Below, piece after piece: positions 26,354 through 33,317 of a stretch of 36,080 nt of DNA (positions within the stretch are counted from its first letter, which is position 1; every line of letters begins with the position of its first letter). The position numbers were made by a program, and so were the translations under genes. The stretch spans positions 1 to 36,080 of the forward strand of contig NZ_JAAXPW010000031.1 in NCBI RefSeq assembly GCF_012396605.1, given 5' to 3'. The notes under the pieces are model-generated. The model searched no databases. It was given only the letters and a program-made list of their open reading frames with translations, and was not told the DNA's origin. The DNA is from Ureibacillus thermosphaericus (lineage in GTDB: Bacteria; Bacillota; Bacilli; Bacillales_A; Planococcaceae).

Positions 26354-27532
26354 TTATTTTCTATTTTCCAAATAAGATAGTGTAGCAAGTCCCATCGTTT
26401 TTGCAGCAATTAACATCGCCCGTTCATCAAAATTAAATTTTGGATGATGATGTGGATATGCTGTTTCCCAATCCGGGTGTTTTGCACCAGTTATAAAAAA
26501 TGTACCGGGCACTTTTTGCAAATAATAAGCAAAGTCTTCTCCAACCATCAATGGTTCACATTCTTTTACTTGATTTACTTCAGAAATGGCTTTTGCAATA
26601 TCAGCTAAAAAGGCTGTTTCATCTGGATGATTCACAACGGCAGGATAACCTCTCGTATATTTAAATTCATAAGTCGCATTTGCTCCATCACATATCGCTT
26701 TAAGCAGAGATTCCAACTCTTTTTCAATTTGATTGCGCACCTCTTCATCGAGTGTACGGACAGTTCCTTTTAATGTAGCTTTTTCCGAAATAATATTGTA
26801 CGCTTTCCCAGCTTCAAATTGTCCTACCGTAATGACCGCTTGTTTGAGTGGACTAATTCTTCGCGAAATGATGGTTTGCAACTGGCTTACATATTGAGCA
26901 CCAAGGACGATGGAATCTATAGCATTATGAGGCTCTGCTCCATGTCCACCTTTACCATGAATTGTCACTTCGAACATATCTGGAGCTGCCATAATCGCAC
27001 CACTTTTTACATGGATTTCTCCTAATGGCGTAGGAGCCCAAAGATGCGTTCCGAAAATCACATCTACCCCATCTAAACAACCATCTTCAATCATCGGTTT
27101 TGCACCGCCCGGAAGCACTTCTTCCGCAAATTGATGAATGAACACAATATTCCCGCTGATTTCTTCCCTCATTTCGTAAAGTGCTTTAGCTAATATTAAG
27201 AGCGTTGCCGTATGACCGTCATGCCCACAAGCATGCATAACTCCATCTACCTTTGATTTATAAGGGATATCGTTTTCTTCTTGGATTGGCAATGCATCAA
27301 AGTCAGCCCTGAGCGCCACTGTTTTTCCAGGTTTTGCTCCACGTAAAGTGGCTACAACTCCTCTTCCACCGACTCCTTCTCGAACTTCAAGGCCTATTTC
27401 ACGATGGAAATTCGCAATATATTGAGGTGTGTGCACTTCTTGAAAAGATAGCTCTGGATTTGCATGTAAATATCTTCGAATGGAAACCATTTCCTCATAG
27501 TATCGATCTAACAATAGCAATAATTTTTCCAA
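26354..27532 (-). CDS. M20 family amidohydrolase / aminoacylase
   Basis: Zinc-dependent M20D amidohydrolase of 392 residues, cytoplasmic. Metal ligands: Cys-His in MHACGHDGHTAT (about 100-111), the Glu pair in FIHQFAEEVLPGGA (about 135-148), His in IFGTHLWAPTP and the C-terminal His of NFD-preceding PHHHPKFNFDE. The dimerisation domain carries GKGGHGAEPHNAID (about 193-206). Relatives (YtnL, YxeP, AmhX, hippurate and N-acyl-amino acid hydrolases, N-acetyldiaminopimelate deacetylase) deacylate N-acyl amino acids. The start is TTG, 8 bases after AAAGGGG. The substrate cannot be set from sequence. The gene stands alone and is not linked to the sulfur operon. Confidence 0.87.
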   Translation of the reverse strand: MEKLLLLLDRYYEEMVSIRRYLHANPELSFQEVHTPQYIANFHREIGLEVREGVGGRGVVATLRGAKPGKTVALRADFDALPIQEENDIPYKSKVDGVMHACGHDGHTATLLILAKALYEMREEISGNIVFIHQFAEEVLPGGAKPMIEDGCLDGVDVIFGTHLWAPTPLGEIHVKSGAIMAAPDMFEVTIHGKGGHGAEPHNAIDSIVLGAQYVSQLQTIISRRISPLKQAVITVGQFEAGKAYNIISEKATLKGTVRTLDEEVRNQIEKELESLLKAICDGANATYEFKYTRGYPAVVNHPDETAFLADIAKAISEVNQVKECEPLMVGEDFAYYLQKVPGTFFITGAKHPDWETAYPHHHPKFNFDERAMLIAAKTMGLATLSYLENRK

Positions 27533-27672
27533 TGTAAAAACCCCTTTCCAAGTTGCGTCCTTTTACATATTATCGTACCATGAATAAGCACCATAGAATG
27601 TGTCGAAATATTGCGGAATATCAAATTATACTTTTTATACTTTCTTTAATATATTCCTAAAACCATAAAAAA

Positions 27673-27709
27673 AGCAGCTTAAAGCCGTTCACATGGACTT
27701 CAAACTGCT
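27673..27709 (-). terminator. Terminator of the ung-ywdK transcript
   Basis: 12-bp stem on the minus strand (AGCAGTTTGAAG / CTTTAAGCTGCT, two G-T pairs), 13-base loop, then seven Ts, directly after the ywdK stop. Confidence 0.9.
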
Positions 27710-27719
27710 AAAGTTTTGA

Positions 27720-28103
27720 TTAGTAAATTCTGCTTTTTGCTATACCAATGATGAGCAAAACCCATCCTGTTAAAAATAATACTCCACCGATTGGGGTAAT
27801 AGCACCTAAAATTCCGATACCCGAAACAGCGAGTATGTATAAACTGCCAGAGAAGAATAAAATACCAATGGACATAGTGAGAAACGACCATTTTAAAGGA
27901 GACGTATCTCCTATTAATCTTGGATGCATTAAAATACCCACTAGAACGATGCCCGCTGCATGAAACATTTGATATTGAACAGCAGTATCCCAAATTCCTG
28001 CACCATAGTCATCCAATACTTCTTTTAATGCATGTGCACCGAATGCTCCTAATGCAACCGCTAAAAAGCCAAATACTGCACCTGTTATAATAGAACCTTT
28101 CAT
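27720..28103 (-). CDS. ywdK: DUF423 membrane protein YwdK
   Basis: Integral membrane protein of 127 residues with four hydrophobic segments (about 4-24, 45-62, 70-92, 97-119). The family phrase GAFGAHALKEVLDDYGAGIWDTAVQYQMFHA, seen in pieces at about 19-50, is the DUF423 (YgdD/YwdK) hallmark, and LPIGGVLFLTGW-type residues close the protein. Function unknown. GAGG lies 9 bases before the ATG; it is 29 bases after ywdI in the ung / Cys-rich / ywdI / ywdK series, and the strong terminator after it ends the unit. Confidence 0.9.
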   Translation of the reverse strand: MKGSIITGAVFGFLAVALGAFGAHALKEVLDDYGAGIWDTAVQYQMFHAAGIVLVGILMHPRLIGDTSPLKWSFLTMSIGILFFSGSLYILAVSGIGILGAITPIGGVLFLTGWVLLIIGIAKSRIY

Positions 28104-28132
28104 TTTACAAAACCTCTTTTTTATTTTTATTT

Positions 28133-28423
28133 TTAAAAATCAAAAATTGATTCCCCGTTTGCATCCTCTTCATCTAGTTTCGTTGAAGGGGGAAGTTGAT
28201 TTCCGTGAGATACTTGCACATAGCTTGGTATTTGCCTTTGCACATAACTTTGCACTTGGTCTTTTTGGGCAAAGGACGTTGGTCGTTTTTCTGAGTTTAA
28301 TGCTACATCACATAACGCTCGAATGGCGCTCAACAATTCACGTAACTCTTGTTCACTAGTCGTTTGTTTTGCTTGTACCACATAACGTTCAATTTCGTTA
28401 AACAATCTTTCGTAGGAAATCAT
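28133..28423 (-). CDS. ywdI: YwdI family protein
   Basis: Small soluble protein of 96 residues, no signal or membrane segment. The N-terminal helix MISYERLFNEIERYVVQAK and helix ELRELLSAIRALCDVALN are recognisable as YwdI-like; the C-terminal half is Gln/Ser-rich and ends acidic (KLDEEDANGESIFDF). Function unknown. GGGGG lies 8 bases before the ATG, which overlaps the stop of the upstream Cys-rich gene (ATGA). Position between ung and ywdK is as in B. subtilis. Confidence 0.8.
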   Translation of the reverse strand: MISYERLFNEIERYVVQAKQTTSEQELRELLSAIRALCDVALNSEKRPTSFAQKDQVQSYVQRQIPSYVQVSHGNQLPPSTKLDEEDANGESIFDF

Positions 28424-28599
28424 TTTCTTTCCCCCTGTAATTCCTTTCGTTCAAACTTTAAACAATCCATCCCGGAAGATTGTTTTACAACAACAGACGG
28501 TAATTGTCTTGTTTTGAATTGATAAGCTGTACAACCTCGTGGATTGTTTGGATCCCACGTTACTTTAAAATATTTACACTTAAAACAGTTGACTTTCAT
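28420..28599 (-). CDS. Small cysteine-rich protein, putative metal binder
   Basis: A 59-codon frame read directly from the minus strand: MKVNCFKCKYFKVTWDPNNP, then RGCTAYQFKTRQLPSVVV, then KQSSGMDCLKFERKELQG. Four cysteines at 5, 8, 23 and 46 (CxxC plus two single Cys) suggest a zinc or iron site. AGGTGGG lies 6 bases before the ATG and the stop overlaps the ywdI start, so translation is coupled. It sits in the ung cluster. I recall similar short proteins with F-x-C-x-x-C-x-[YH]-F, T-W-[DN]-P and RGC-x-A-[YF] in other bacteria but know no function. Confidence 0.8.
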   Translation of the reverse strand: MKVNCFKCKYFKVTWDPNNPRGCTAYQFKTRQLPSVVVKQSSGMDCLKFERKELQGERK

Positions 28600-28670
28600 G
28601 GGAAACCCACCTTTTATTTCACTCTACCAAATTTCCAATGTTGTGAAAAGTTCAATCAAAGTTGTTCAAA

Positions 28671-28686
28671 AACTTTCTAAAAAGTT
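28671..28686 (-). terminator. Weak hairpin after ung
   Basis: Minus strand AACTTT / AAAGTT stem with a 4-base loop and TTTG, 11 bases after the ung stop. It is AT-only apart from one pair and may only partly stop transcription, letting some reach the downstream small genes. Confidence 0.35.
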
Positions 28687-28696
28687 GGTGCTCATT

Positions 28697-29374
28697 TTAT
28701 GTTAAACACCAATCAATTGGTTCTTTTCCCCATTCAATTAACTGTGCGTTGATTTTAGAGAAAGGTCTACTCCCGAAAAATCCGCGATGAGCGCTTAATG
28801 GGCTTGGATGGGGCGCTTGTAAAATGCAGTGATGAGACCCCTTTCGTTGAATGATTGCCCTTTTCATTTGTGCAGGTCTTCCCCATAATACAAAAACGAT
28901 TGGGTCTTGCCGCTCTGCTAATTTTTCAATAACTGTATCGGTAAATTGCTCCCAGCCCATACCTTTATGGGAGTTGGCCTCCCCTTGTCTCACTGTCAAC
29001 ACCGTGTTTAATAAGAATACTCCTTGTTTCGCCCATTTCATTAAATAGCCGTCCTTGGGAATAGGACAGCCTAAATCATTATGTAATTCAAGGAATATAT
29101 TTCGTAGACTTGGTGGATGAGGCACACCTGGTTTAACAGAAAAACACATGCCGTGAGCTTGTCCAGGTCCGTGATATGGATCTTGACCTAAAATGACAAC
29201 TTTTACATCTTTGTATGGAACAGAGTAAAAAGCACTCATCACTTCATCAATTGGCGGATAAACAATTTTTGTACTATATTCTTCAGCTACAAATTTTCTT
29301 AAATTTTTGTAGTAAGTTTTTTCGAATTCATCTTGCAAAATTTCTTGCCAGTCATTATTGAATACTTTTTTCAA
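28697..29374 (-). CDS. ung: Uracil-DNA glycosylase, family 1
   Basis: Base-excision repair enzyme that removes uracil from DNA (EC 3.2.2.27). All family 1 motifs are present: the water-activating GQDPYHGPGQAHG (catalytic Asp, about 63-75), the uracil-binding GVPHPPSLRNIF, LLNTVLTVRQGEANSH, VFVLWG, and the DNA-intercalation loop HPSPLSAHRGFFG with catalytic His. The TTG at 29374 follows AGAGGTG by 6-7 bases and gives 225 residues, the normal length; an upstream TTG seven codons earlier overlaps that site. It leads a minus-strand series with the Cys-rich gene, ywdI and ywdK. Confidence 0.96.
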   Translation of the reverse strand: MKKVFNNDWQEILQDEFEKTYYKNLRKFVAEEYSTKIVYPPIDEVMSAFYSVPYKDVKVVILGQDPYHGPGQAHGMCFSVKPGVPHPPSLRNIFLELHNDLGCPIPKDGYLMKWAKQGVFLLNTVLTVRQGEANSHKGMGWEQFTDTVIEKLAERQDPIVFVLWGRPAQMKRAIIQRKGSHHCILQAPHPSPLSAHRGFFGSRPFSKINAQLIEWGKEPIDWCLT

Positions 29375-29592
29375 ATCAGAACACCTCTCTTTCAACCTAC
29401 TTGATTACGTGAAGATTATCAATAGTTTTATATAATCTGTTCGGACACGCTTTGGGAAACTTTCTCTTTATTTATATTTTATACCTAGCTAGTTGCGTTC
29501 TGGCTACATCATTTTTTATCATTCTGACCATTTTTATAAAGTCAGATTAGGTATATACTAAAAACACAATCATTAAGTAGGAGTTGAGCAAA

Positions 29593-30426
29593 TTGACATT
29601 GAAGAAAACATTAACAATTGCTGGGTCTGATGCATCAGGCGGCGCCGGAACTCACGCAGATTTAAAAACTTTCCAAGAATACGGCACTTATGGAATACAA
29701 GCTTTAACTTGCATTGCAACAATGGATCCAGATCATGGTTGGAGACATAGTGTATATACATTGCCTATTGATGTATTGAAAGAACAACTAAAAACGGCCA
29801 TTTCTACCGGCATTGATGCAGTGAAAACTGGAATGCTTCCTAATGAAGAAGTGATTCAGGTTGCGGCAGAAGGCATTCAACAATCAGGAACTAATAATGT
29901 TGTAATTGATCCAGTGATGGTATGTAAAGGGGAAGATGAAGTATTAAACCCAGGTAATGTGGATGCCATGATTCAATATCTTCTACCTCTTGCCCTTGTC
30001 ACAACTCCAAACTTGTTTGAAGCGGGACAATTAGCTGGAATGAAAACACCAAAAAACATTGAAGAAATGAAAGAGGCGGCAGAAAAAATTCATGCATTAG
30101 GTGCAAAAAATGTGGTTATTAAAGGTGGCCGTTCTCTCGGAACAGAAAAAGCCATTGATTTATTTTTCGATGGGGACAAGTTTTATGCATTAGAGACGGA
30201 CCCTATTGAAACAAATTATAATCACGGCGCAGGCTGTACTTTCGCAGCAAGCATTACTGCAAATTTAGCAAATGGCTTATCCATACAAGAAGCAGTTGTT
30301 GCTTCAAAAGAATTTGTTGCAGCAGCAATTCAGCACGGCTGGCGATTGAATCAATATGTTGGTCCAGTGATGCATGGAGCAAAAAACGTATTTGGAGCTC
30401 CAAAAGTTACAATAAAAGAAATTTAA
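29593..30426 (+). CDS. pdxK: Pyridoxine kinase (ThiD-like)
   Basis: Ribokinase-fold kinase of the ThiD family, 277 residues, most like B. subtilis PdxK (YwdB), which phosphorylates pyridoxine, pyridoxal and pyridoxamine. Features: TLTIAGSDASGGAGTHADLK (substrate strand, about 5-24), VKTGMLPNEE, NVVIDPVMVCKG, TPNLFEAGQLAGM, KNVVIKGGRS and the anion hole NHGAGCTFAASI (Cys of the GAGC motif used by this PdxK type). The TTG at 29593 lies 9 bases after TAGGAG; an upstream TTG at 29584 is too close to the site. A hydroxymethylpyrimidine kinase role is the alternative; no other thiamine gene is adjacent. Confidence 0.9.
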   Translation: MTLKKTLTIAGSDASGGAGTHADLKTFQEYGTYGIQALTCIATMDPDHGWRHSVYTLPIDVLKEQLKTAISTGIDAVKTGMLPNEEVIQVAAEGIQQSGTNNVVIDPVMVCKGEDEVLNPGNVDAMIQYLLPLALVTTPNLFEAGQLAGMKTPKNIEEMKEAAEKIHALGAKNVVIKGGRSLGTEKAIDLFFDGDKFYALETDPIETNYNHGAGCTFAASITANLANGLSIQEAVVASKEFVAAAIQHGWRLNQYVGPVMHGAKNVFGAPKVTIKEI

Positions 30427-30506
30427 TTTCCAAATACACTTTCCCAATGACATTCATCCATTCCCCAAAAGCAATGAAATTTCAAAAAAATAGCATTTTA
30501 TTAAGA

Positions 30507-30540
30507 AAACACCCGTACAATGAAAATGTACGGGTGTTTT
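30507..30540 (+). terminator. pdxK terminator
   Basis: AAACACCCGTACA / TGTACGGGTGTTT 13-bp stem with a short loop, followed by TTTC. Stem strength is high. The flanking sequence to 30634 has only a TATACT at 30602, possibly a -10 for yojF. Confidence 0.92.
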
Positions 30541-30640
30541 TCATTCATTTCAATATTTTTCATTCGCATTGCTTTTTCTTTTCATCGAGTGAAATTTTTT
30601 ACTATACTAATAACATAAGTCTCTGGAAAGGGGAATGAGA

Positions 30641-30988
30641 ATGAAGGAAGTTGATGTGCTAGAGCTTCAAAAGTTAATTGACTCATTTGCAAATAAAGAT
30701 GTTTATATACACCTCGAAACGACAAATGGCTCTTATGCCACTCACTATAACGAACAATTTTTTAATGCCAGCGCATTTATCCGCAACGCGAAAATTCGAT
30801 ATGAACATGGAAAAGTCATCAATGATAATCCCCACCGCGTCGGGCTTAAATTGGAAAACGGATGGGTTTATGCGCAAGGGATTACCCATTATGAATTAGA
30901 TGAACAAGGTAGACTATTAATGGCTGGGTTAAACCACGAAGGAAAATTAGCGATTGCACTAGAAATTAGCGAAACGCCATTTACTTAA
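30641..30988 (+). CDS. yojF: YojF family protein (DUF1806)
   Basis: Soluble 115-residue protein of DUF1806, the conserved partner of bshB2 (yojG) in Bacillus. Features are KDVYIHLETTNGSYATHYNE (about 20-39), IRNAKIRYEHGKVI and VGLKLENGWVYAQGITHYEL. No signal, helix or catalytic motif. Start: ATG at 30641, 7 bases after AAAGGGG; the ATG two codons earlier is too close to that site. The bshB2 ATG follows 13 bases after its stop, so the pair form an operon. Biochemical function unknown; a bacillithiol link is contextual. Confidence 0.88.
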   Translation: MKEVDVLELQKLIDSFANKDVYIHLETTNGSYATHYNEQFFNASAFIRNAKIRYEHGKVINDNPHRVGLKLENGWVYAQGITHYELDEQGRLLMAGLNHEGKLAIALEISETPFT

Positions 30989-31001
30989 GGAGGGGATTAA
31001 T

Positions 31002-31679
31002 ATGACTTTAAAACCACAGCGCCATGTTTTAGTTGTTTTTCCACATCCAGATGATGAAGCTTTTTCATCTGCCGGCGTCATTCGACTATATCGCAATATG
31101 GGAGTTCCCGTTACATACGCTTGTTTAACTTTAGGAGAAATGGGACGCAATCTTGGGAATCCTCCTTTCGCTACCCGTGAATCATTGCCTGAAATTCGTC
31201 GAAAAGAATTGCAAGAAGCATGCAAAGTAATGGGGATAGAAGATTTACGAATGATGGGCTTCCGAGACAAAACGATTGAATTTGAAGACGATGAAAAAAT
31301 GGTGAAGCTCGTTCAAGATTTAATTTCGGAATTGAACCCTTCTCTCATCATCACATTCTTGCCAAATTACAGCGTTCACCCAGATCATGAAGCCACAGGC
31401 CGAGCAGTTGTTGAAGCAGTTCGCCGAATGCCGAAAGATGAGCGCCCGACTGTTTACGGTGTCGGATTTGCCAATAATACAATCGCTGAAAAAGGAGAAC
31501 CAGACGTCATTATTGATATTACAACCGTCAAGGAAGATAAATTAAAAGCATTACTAGCTCATAATTCTCAAACAACATGGATGGTTGAAGAAAATCAAAA
31601 GAGGATTGATGAAGGTCAACCGATGAGTGATAGTTGGTTCCATTATGAAAAGTTTTATACAATTTCGTTTGTTGATTAA
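31002..31679 (+). CDS. bshB2: Bacillithiol biosynthesis deacetylase BshB2
   Basis: LmbE-family (PIG-L) zinc deacetylase of 225 residues. It removes the acetyl group from GlcNAc-malate in bacillithiol synthesis, the low-molecular thiol of Bacilli. Zinc/catalytic motifs: VVFPHPDDEAFSSAG (about 11-25, His and Asp pair) and VHPDHEATG (about 127-135). CLTLGEMGRN and ALLAHNSQ are further family phrases. GGAGGGG precedes the ATG by 7 bases. Paired with yojF, it corresponds to B. subtilis YojG. A mycothiol-conjugate-type amidase activity is a weaker alternative. Downstream it abuts the split intron at 31704. Confidence 0.93.
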   Translation: MTLKPQRHVLVVFPHPDDEAFSSAGVIRLYRNMGVPVTYACLTLGEMGRNLGNPPFATRESLPEIRRKELQEACKVMGIEDLRMMGFRDKTIEFEDDEKMVKLVQDLISELNPSLIITFLPNYSVHPDHEATGRAVVEAVRRMPKDERPTVYGVGFANNTIAEKGEPDVIIDITTVKEDKLKALLAHNSQTTWMVEENQKRIDEGQPMSDSWFHYEKFYTISFVD

Positions 31680-31703
31680 TTAAAAAGCATGCTTTTTTAT
31701 ACA

Positions 31704-31876
31704 ATCGAGTAGGAGGGAGCGATTAACTCCCGTCCTCTCACACCACCGTACGTACGGTTCCGTATACGGCGGTTCAATTAAGATAATTGACGCAAGTTTT
31801 CATAACGAGCTTCAAGACTTTTCGGCCCTTGGTTTCTCCAATAGGAGTTACCAAGGGTTCTGTGTAAATAATGTGT
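31704..31876 (-). pseudogene. ltrA: Group IIC intron 3' end with maturase C-terminal fragment
   Basis: A 32-codon open stretch (31778-31876) ends in TAA and reads THYLHRTLGNSYWRNQG then PKSLEARYENLRQLS, the C-terminus of group II intron reverse transcriptase/maturases (LxRTLxNxYWxxQGLKSL). An in-frame stop lies directly upstream, so the gene is truncated. Behind it come domain V (31742-31775: GAACCGCCGTATACGG and CCGTACGTACGGTGGT) and a domain VI-like stem with GGGAG / CTCCC, ending CTACTCGAT at 31704. The fragment cannot encode an enzyme, and without domain I the RNA cannot self-splice. Confidence 0.9.
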
Positions 31877-31960
31877 TTAGATGAGGGGGTTGTCCCGACC
31901 TCTTTCTCTAATTCCTATAATTTTGTATTAGAGTGATTAATTCTCTCTTACTTGATTGTA

Positions 31961-32146
31961 TTAGTCTTGTTTTTCTTTTAATATAGCAACACCGAAAACT
32001 GCTCCTATTGCTGCAGATATCATATTTAATATAATTTTAATTGAAAGTGATAAATCATTAAAGAAATATTCAAAGATGGAATTAACTAAAAATACAGCTA
32101 GAGCAGCACAAATTGCAGGATAAAGTCTTTTTTTTATGTTAATCAC
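31961..32146 (-). CDS. Small two-helix membrane protein, possible immunity partner
   Basis: A 61-residue protein with a basic start (MINIKKRLYP) and two hydrophobic helices (about 10-28, AICAALAVFLVNSIFEYFF, and about 34-56, LSIKIILNMISAAIGAVFGV), ending KEKQD. It starts 18 bases after the glycine-rich gene on the same strand, behind AAAGGTGATTA. Size, topology and position resemble small immunity or accessory membrane proteins next to bacteriocin-like genes; the resemblance is of context, not of a recognised family. Confidence 0.6.
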   Translation of the reverse strand: MINIKKRLYPAICAALAVFLVNSIFEYFFNDLSLSIKIILNMISAAIGAVFGVAILKEKQD

Positions 32147-32164
32147 CTTTCACTTAAAATTAAT

Positions 32165-32470
32165 TTACTGTTTATAAACTCTTACACCGGTAGTCGGGTT
32201 CAAATATGGGATATAAATCACTAGTGGAACCGCATCTATATATTCATTAATAATTGTTGCAGCAGCAGCACCTATAGCAGCACCTCCAATAGCTCCCGGG
32301 ATGCCACCATAACTACCAATTAAAGCACCTAAAGCAGCAGTTCCACCTGATACTCCGCCTTTTAGTATAGCATTAACATCGGTTTTTGTAAGGTAAATTT
32401 CCACATGATTCCAATATACTTTTATACCTCTTTTTCCTTCTTCACTTTTAGAAGCCGTCTTGATGTGCAT
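32165..32470 (-). CDS. Glycine-rich bacteriocin-like protein
   Basis: A 101-residue protein. The N-terminal third is hydrophilic (KSEEGKRGIKVYWNHVEIYL); the core (about 36-73) is strongly hydrophobic and small-residue-rich (GGVSGGTAALGALIGSYGG, then IPGAIGGAAIGAAAATI), a pattern seen in pore-forming bacteriocins and related short exported proteins, followed by IPYLNPTTGVRVYKQ. The ATG is preceded only by AGAAG. An overlapping frame (32448-32528) encodes a matching acidic N-terminal segment, so a one-base frameshift may have split a longer protein. It pairs with the membrane protein at 31961. Activity is not predictable. Confidence 0.6.
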   Translation of the reverse strand: MHIKTASKSEEGKRGIKVYWNHVEIYLTKTDVNAILKGGVSGGTAALGALIGSYGGIPGAIGGAAIGAAAATIINEYIDAVPLVIYIPYLNPTTGVRVYKQ

Positions 32471-32528
32471 TAACTTCTTCTAATATTTTGTTTACTTGTT
32501 CGAATTCTGATTGTGTAATATTTTTCAT
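32448..32528 (-). pseudogene. N-terminal segment of the bacteriocin-like gene in another frame
   Basis: Frame MKNITQSEFEQVNKILEEVN then AHQDGF and stop, overlapping the start of the next gene by 23 bases. It looks like the acidic leader region expected upstream of KTASKSEEGKRG in a full protein, the two frames joining near GCACATCAAG (about 32460) if one base were removed. The frame stays open upstream, where AAAGGAGG has no ATG, GTG or TTG at usable distance. Either a decayed gene or a translationally coupled leader peptide. Confidence 0.45.
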
Positions 32529-32680
32529 TAGCTCCGCTTCATTGTTGATTATGAATTTTATTTCCTCCTTTGAATATACTACTACAATTACAATATATTC
32601 AAGTAATTGGAAAAATATCAAAAATATATAAAACAATCTATCACGGCCACCTTTTAAAAAATACGAAAGTAGGGATGATT

Positions 32681-32905
32681 ATGATAAAAATTAAAGTTTG
32701 TCAGTATGGTTATTCTGTTAATGAATTAATAGAATACGATGTTTGTGAGGCTCCTTTAAATATTGAAAGGCCAATGTTGAATTATGAAGAAAGAAGAATC
32801 GATTTGAGTGAAATATTTTTACCTTATTCAGTCCTCATAAACTATAATTATTTAGATTTATGCAAACTTTTGGTTGTGTTCGTTTTGTCTACAACAAGAT
32901 GCTAG
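32681..32905 (+). pseudogene. Unrecognised small ORF fused to transposase debris
   Basis: Frame starting ATG at 32681, 6 bases after AGGG, reading MIKIKVCQYGYSVNELIEYD, then VCEAPLNIERPMLNYEERR and IDLSEIFLPYSVLINYNYL. I do not recognise it. From about 32858 the DNA is that of a TnpB gene in another frame, so the last ~16 codons are foreign and the original C-terminus is lost. Probably a truncated gene, interrupted by the insertion or recombination that left the TnpB piece. Confidence 0.45.
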
Positions 32906-33078
32906 CAGAACGTAAAGAAACATATGAGAAGTTCAAAGACGATAAGGAAACGCTTAAAAAGCAAAAGTTTCCGACACCAGCAAAAAATAAGAAAGAATTC
33001 CCGTTTCTAAAAGAGGTGGATTCTTTAGCTTTAGCAAATGCACAGATCCATTTGCAAAATGCTTATAAGAACTTTTTT
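32860..33078 (+). pseudogene. tnpB: TnpB (IS200/IS605 OrfB) fragment
   Basis: Seventy-three codons of the N-terminal region of an RNA-guided TnpB nuclease: QTFGCVRFVYNKMLAERKET, KQKFPTPAKNKKEFPFLK and EVDSLALANAQIHLQNAYKN-FF are family hallmarks (about residues 20-95 of a ~370-residue protein). The first ~20 residues are missing and homology stops at the KNFF helix, the frame running on through unrelated codons to 33147. The RuvC and zinc-finger parts are absent, so it is inactive. No left or right IS end or omega-RNA scaffold is seen. Confidence 0.88.
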
Positions 33079-33211
33079 GAAGATCGTGCGGAGTTCCCTA
33101 ATGAATATCTCGAATATTGGAAAGTAAATAACATCATGTTTTATTAATTCCTTATAGTTATGACGTAAATTCCTTTCACAAACGTTGATATTATAAGGTT
33201 TTGTTGTAGTT

Positions 33212-33255
33212 ACGTCTGACGTTGTGAAATAAGAAGATGGAATAACGTCTGACGT
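33212..33255. repeat. Twin 11-bp palindromes (putative operator)
   Basis: ACGTCTGACGT occurs at 33212-33222 and again at 33245-33255. Each copy is an inverted repeat (ACGTC-T-GACGT), and their centres are 33 bases apart, about three helical turns. A partial copy (ATGACGTAA) is at 33163-33171. They lie 63 bases before the RusA-like gene, the expected place for a cooperatively binding regulator. Confidence 0.6.
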
Positions 33256-33317
33256 ATTCACCTAAAAAGCTTTATATAATCAGTGTTTTACAAAAATTCC
33301 AAGAAAGGATGTTTTCT

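Noticed and set aside
31682-31698. AAAAAGCATGCTTTTTT as the bshB2 terminator
   Set aside because: It is a palindrome without room for a loop and only a short GC core; the true terminator is more likely the hairpin at 34327-34354, now displaced by the insertion.
33212-33255. Minimal CRISPR array from the two ACGTCTGACGT copies
   Set aside because: The repeats are 11 bp and only two, with no cas genes; an operator pair is the better reading.
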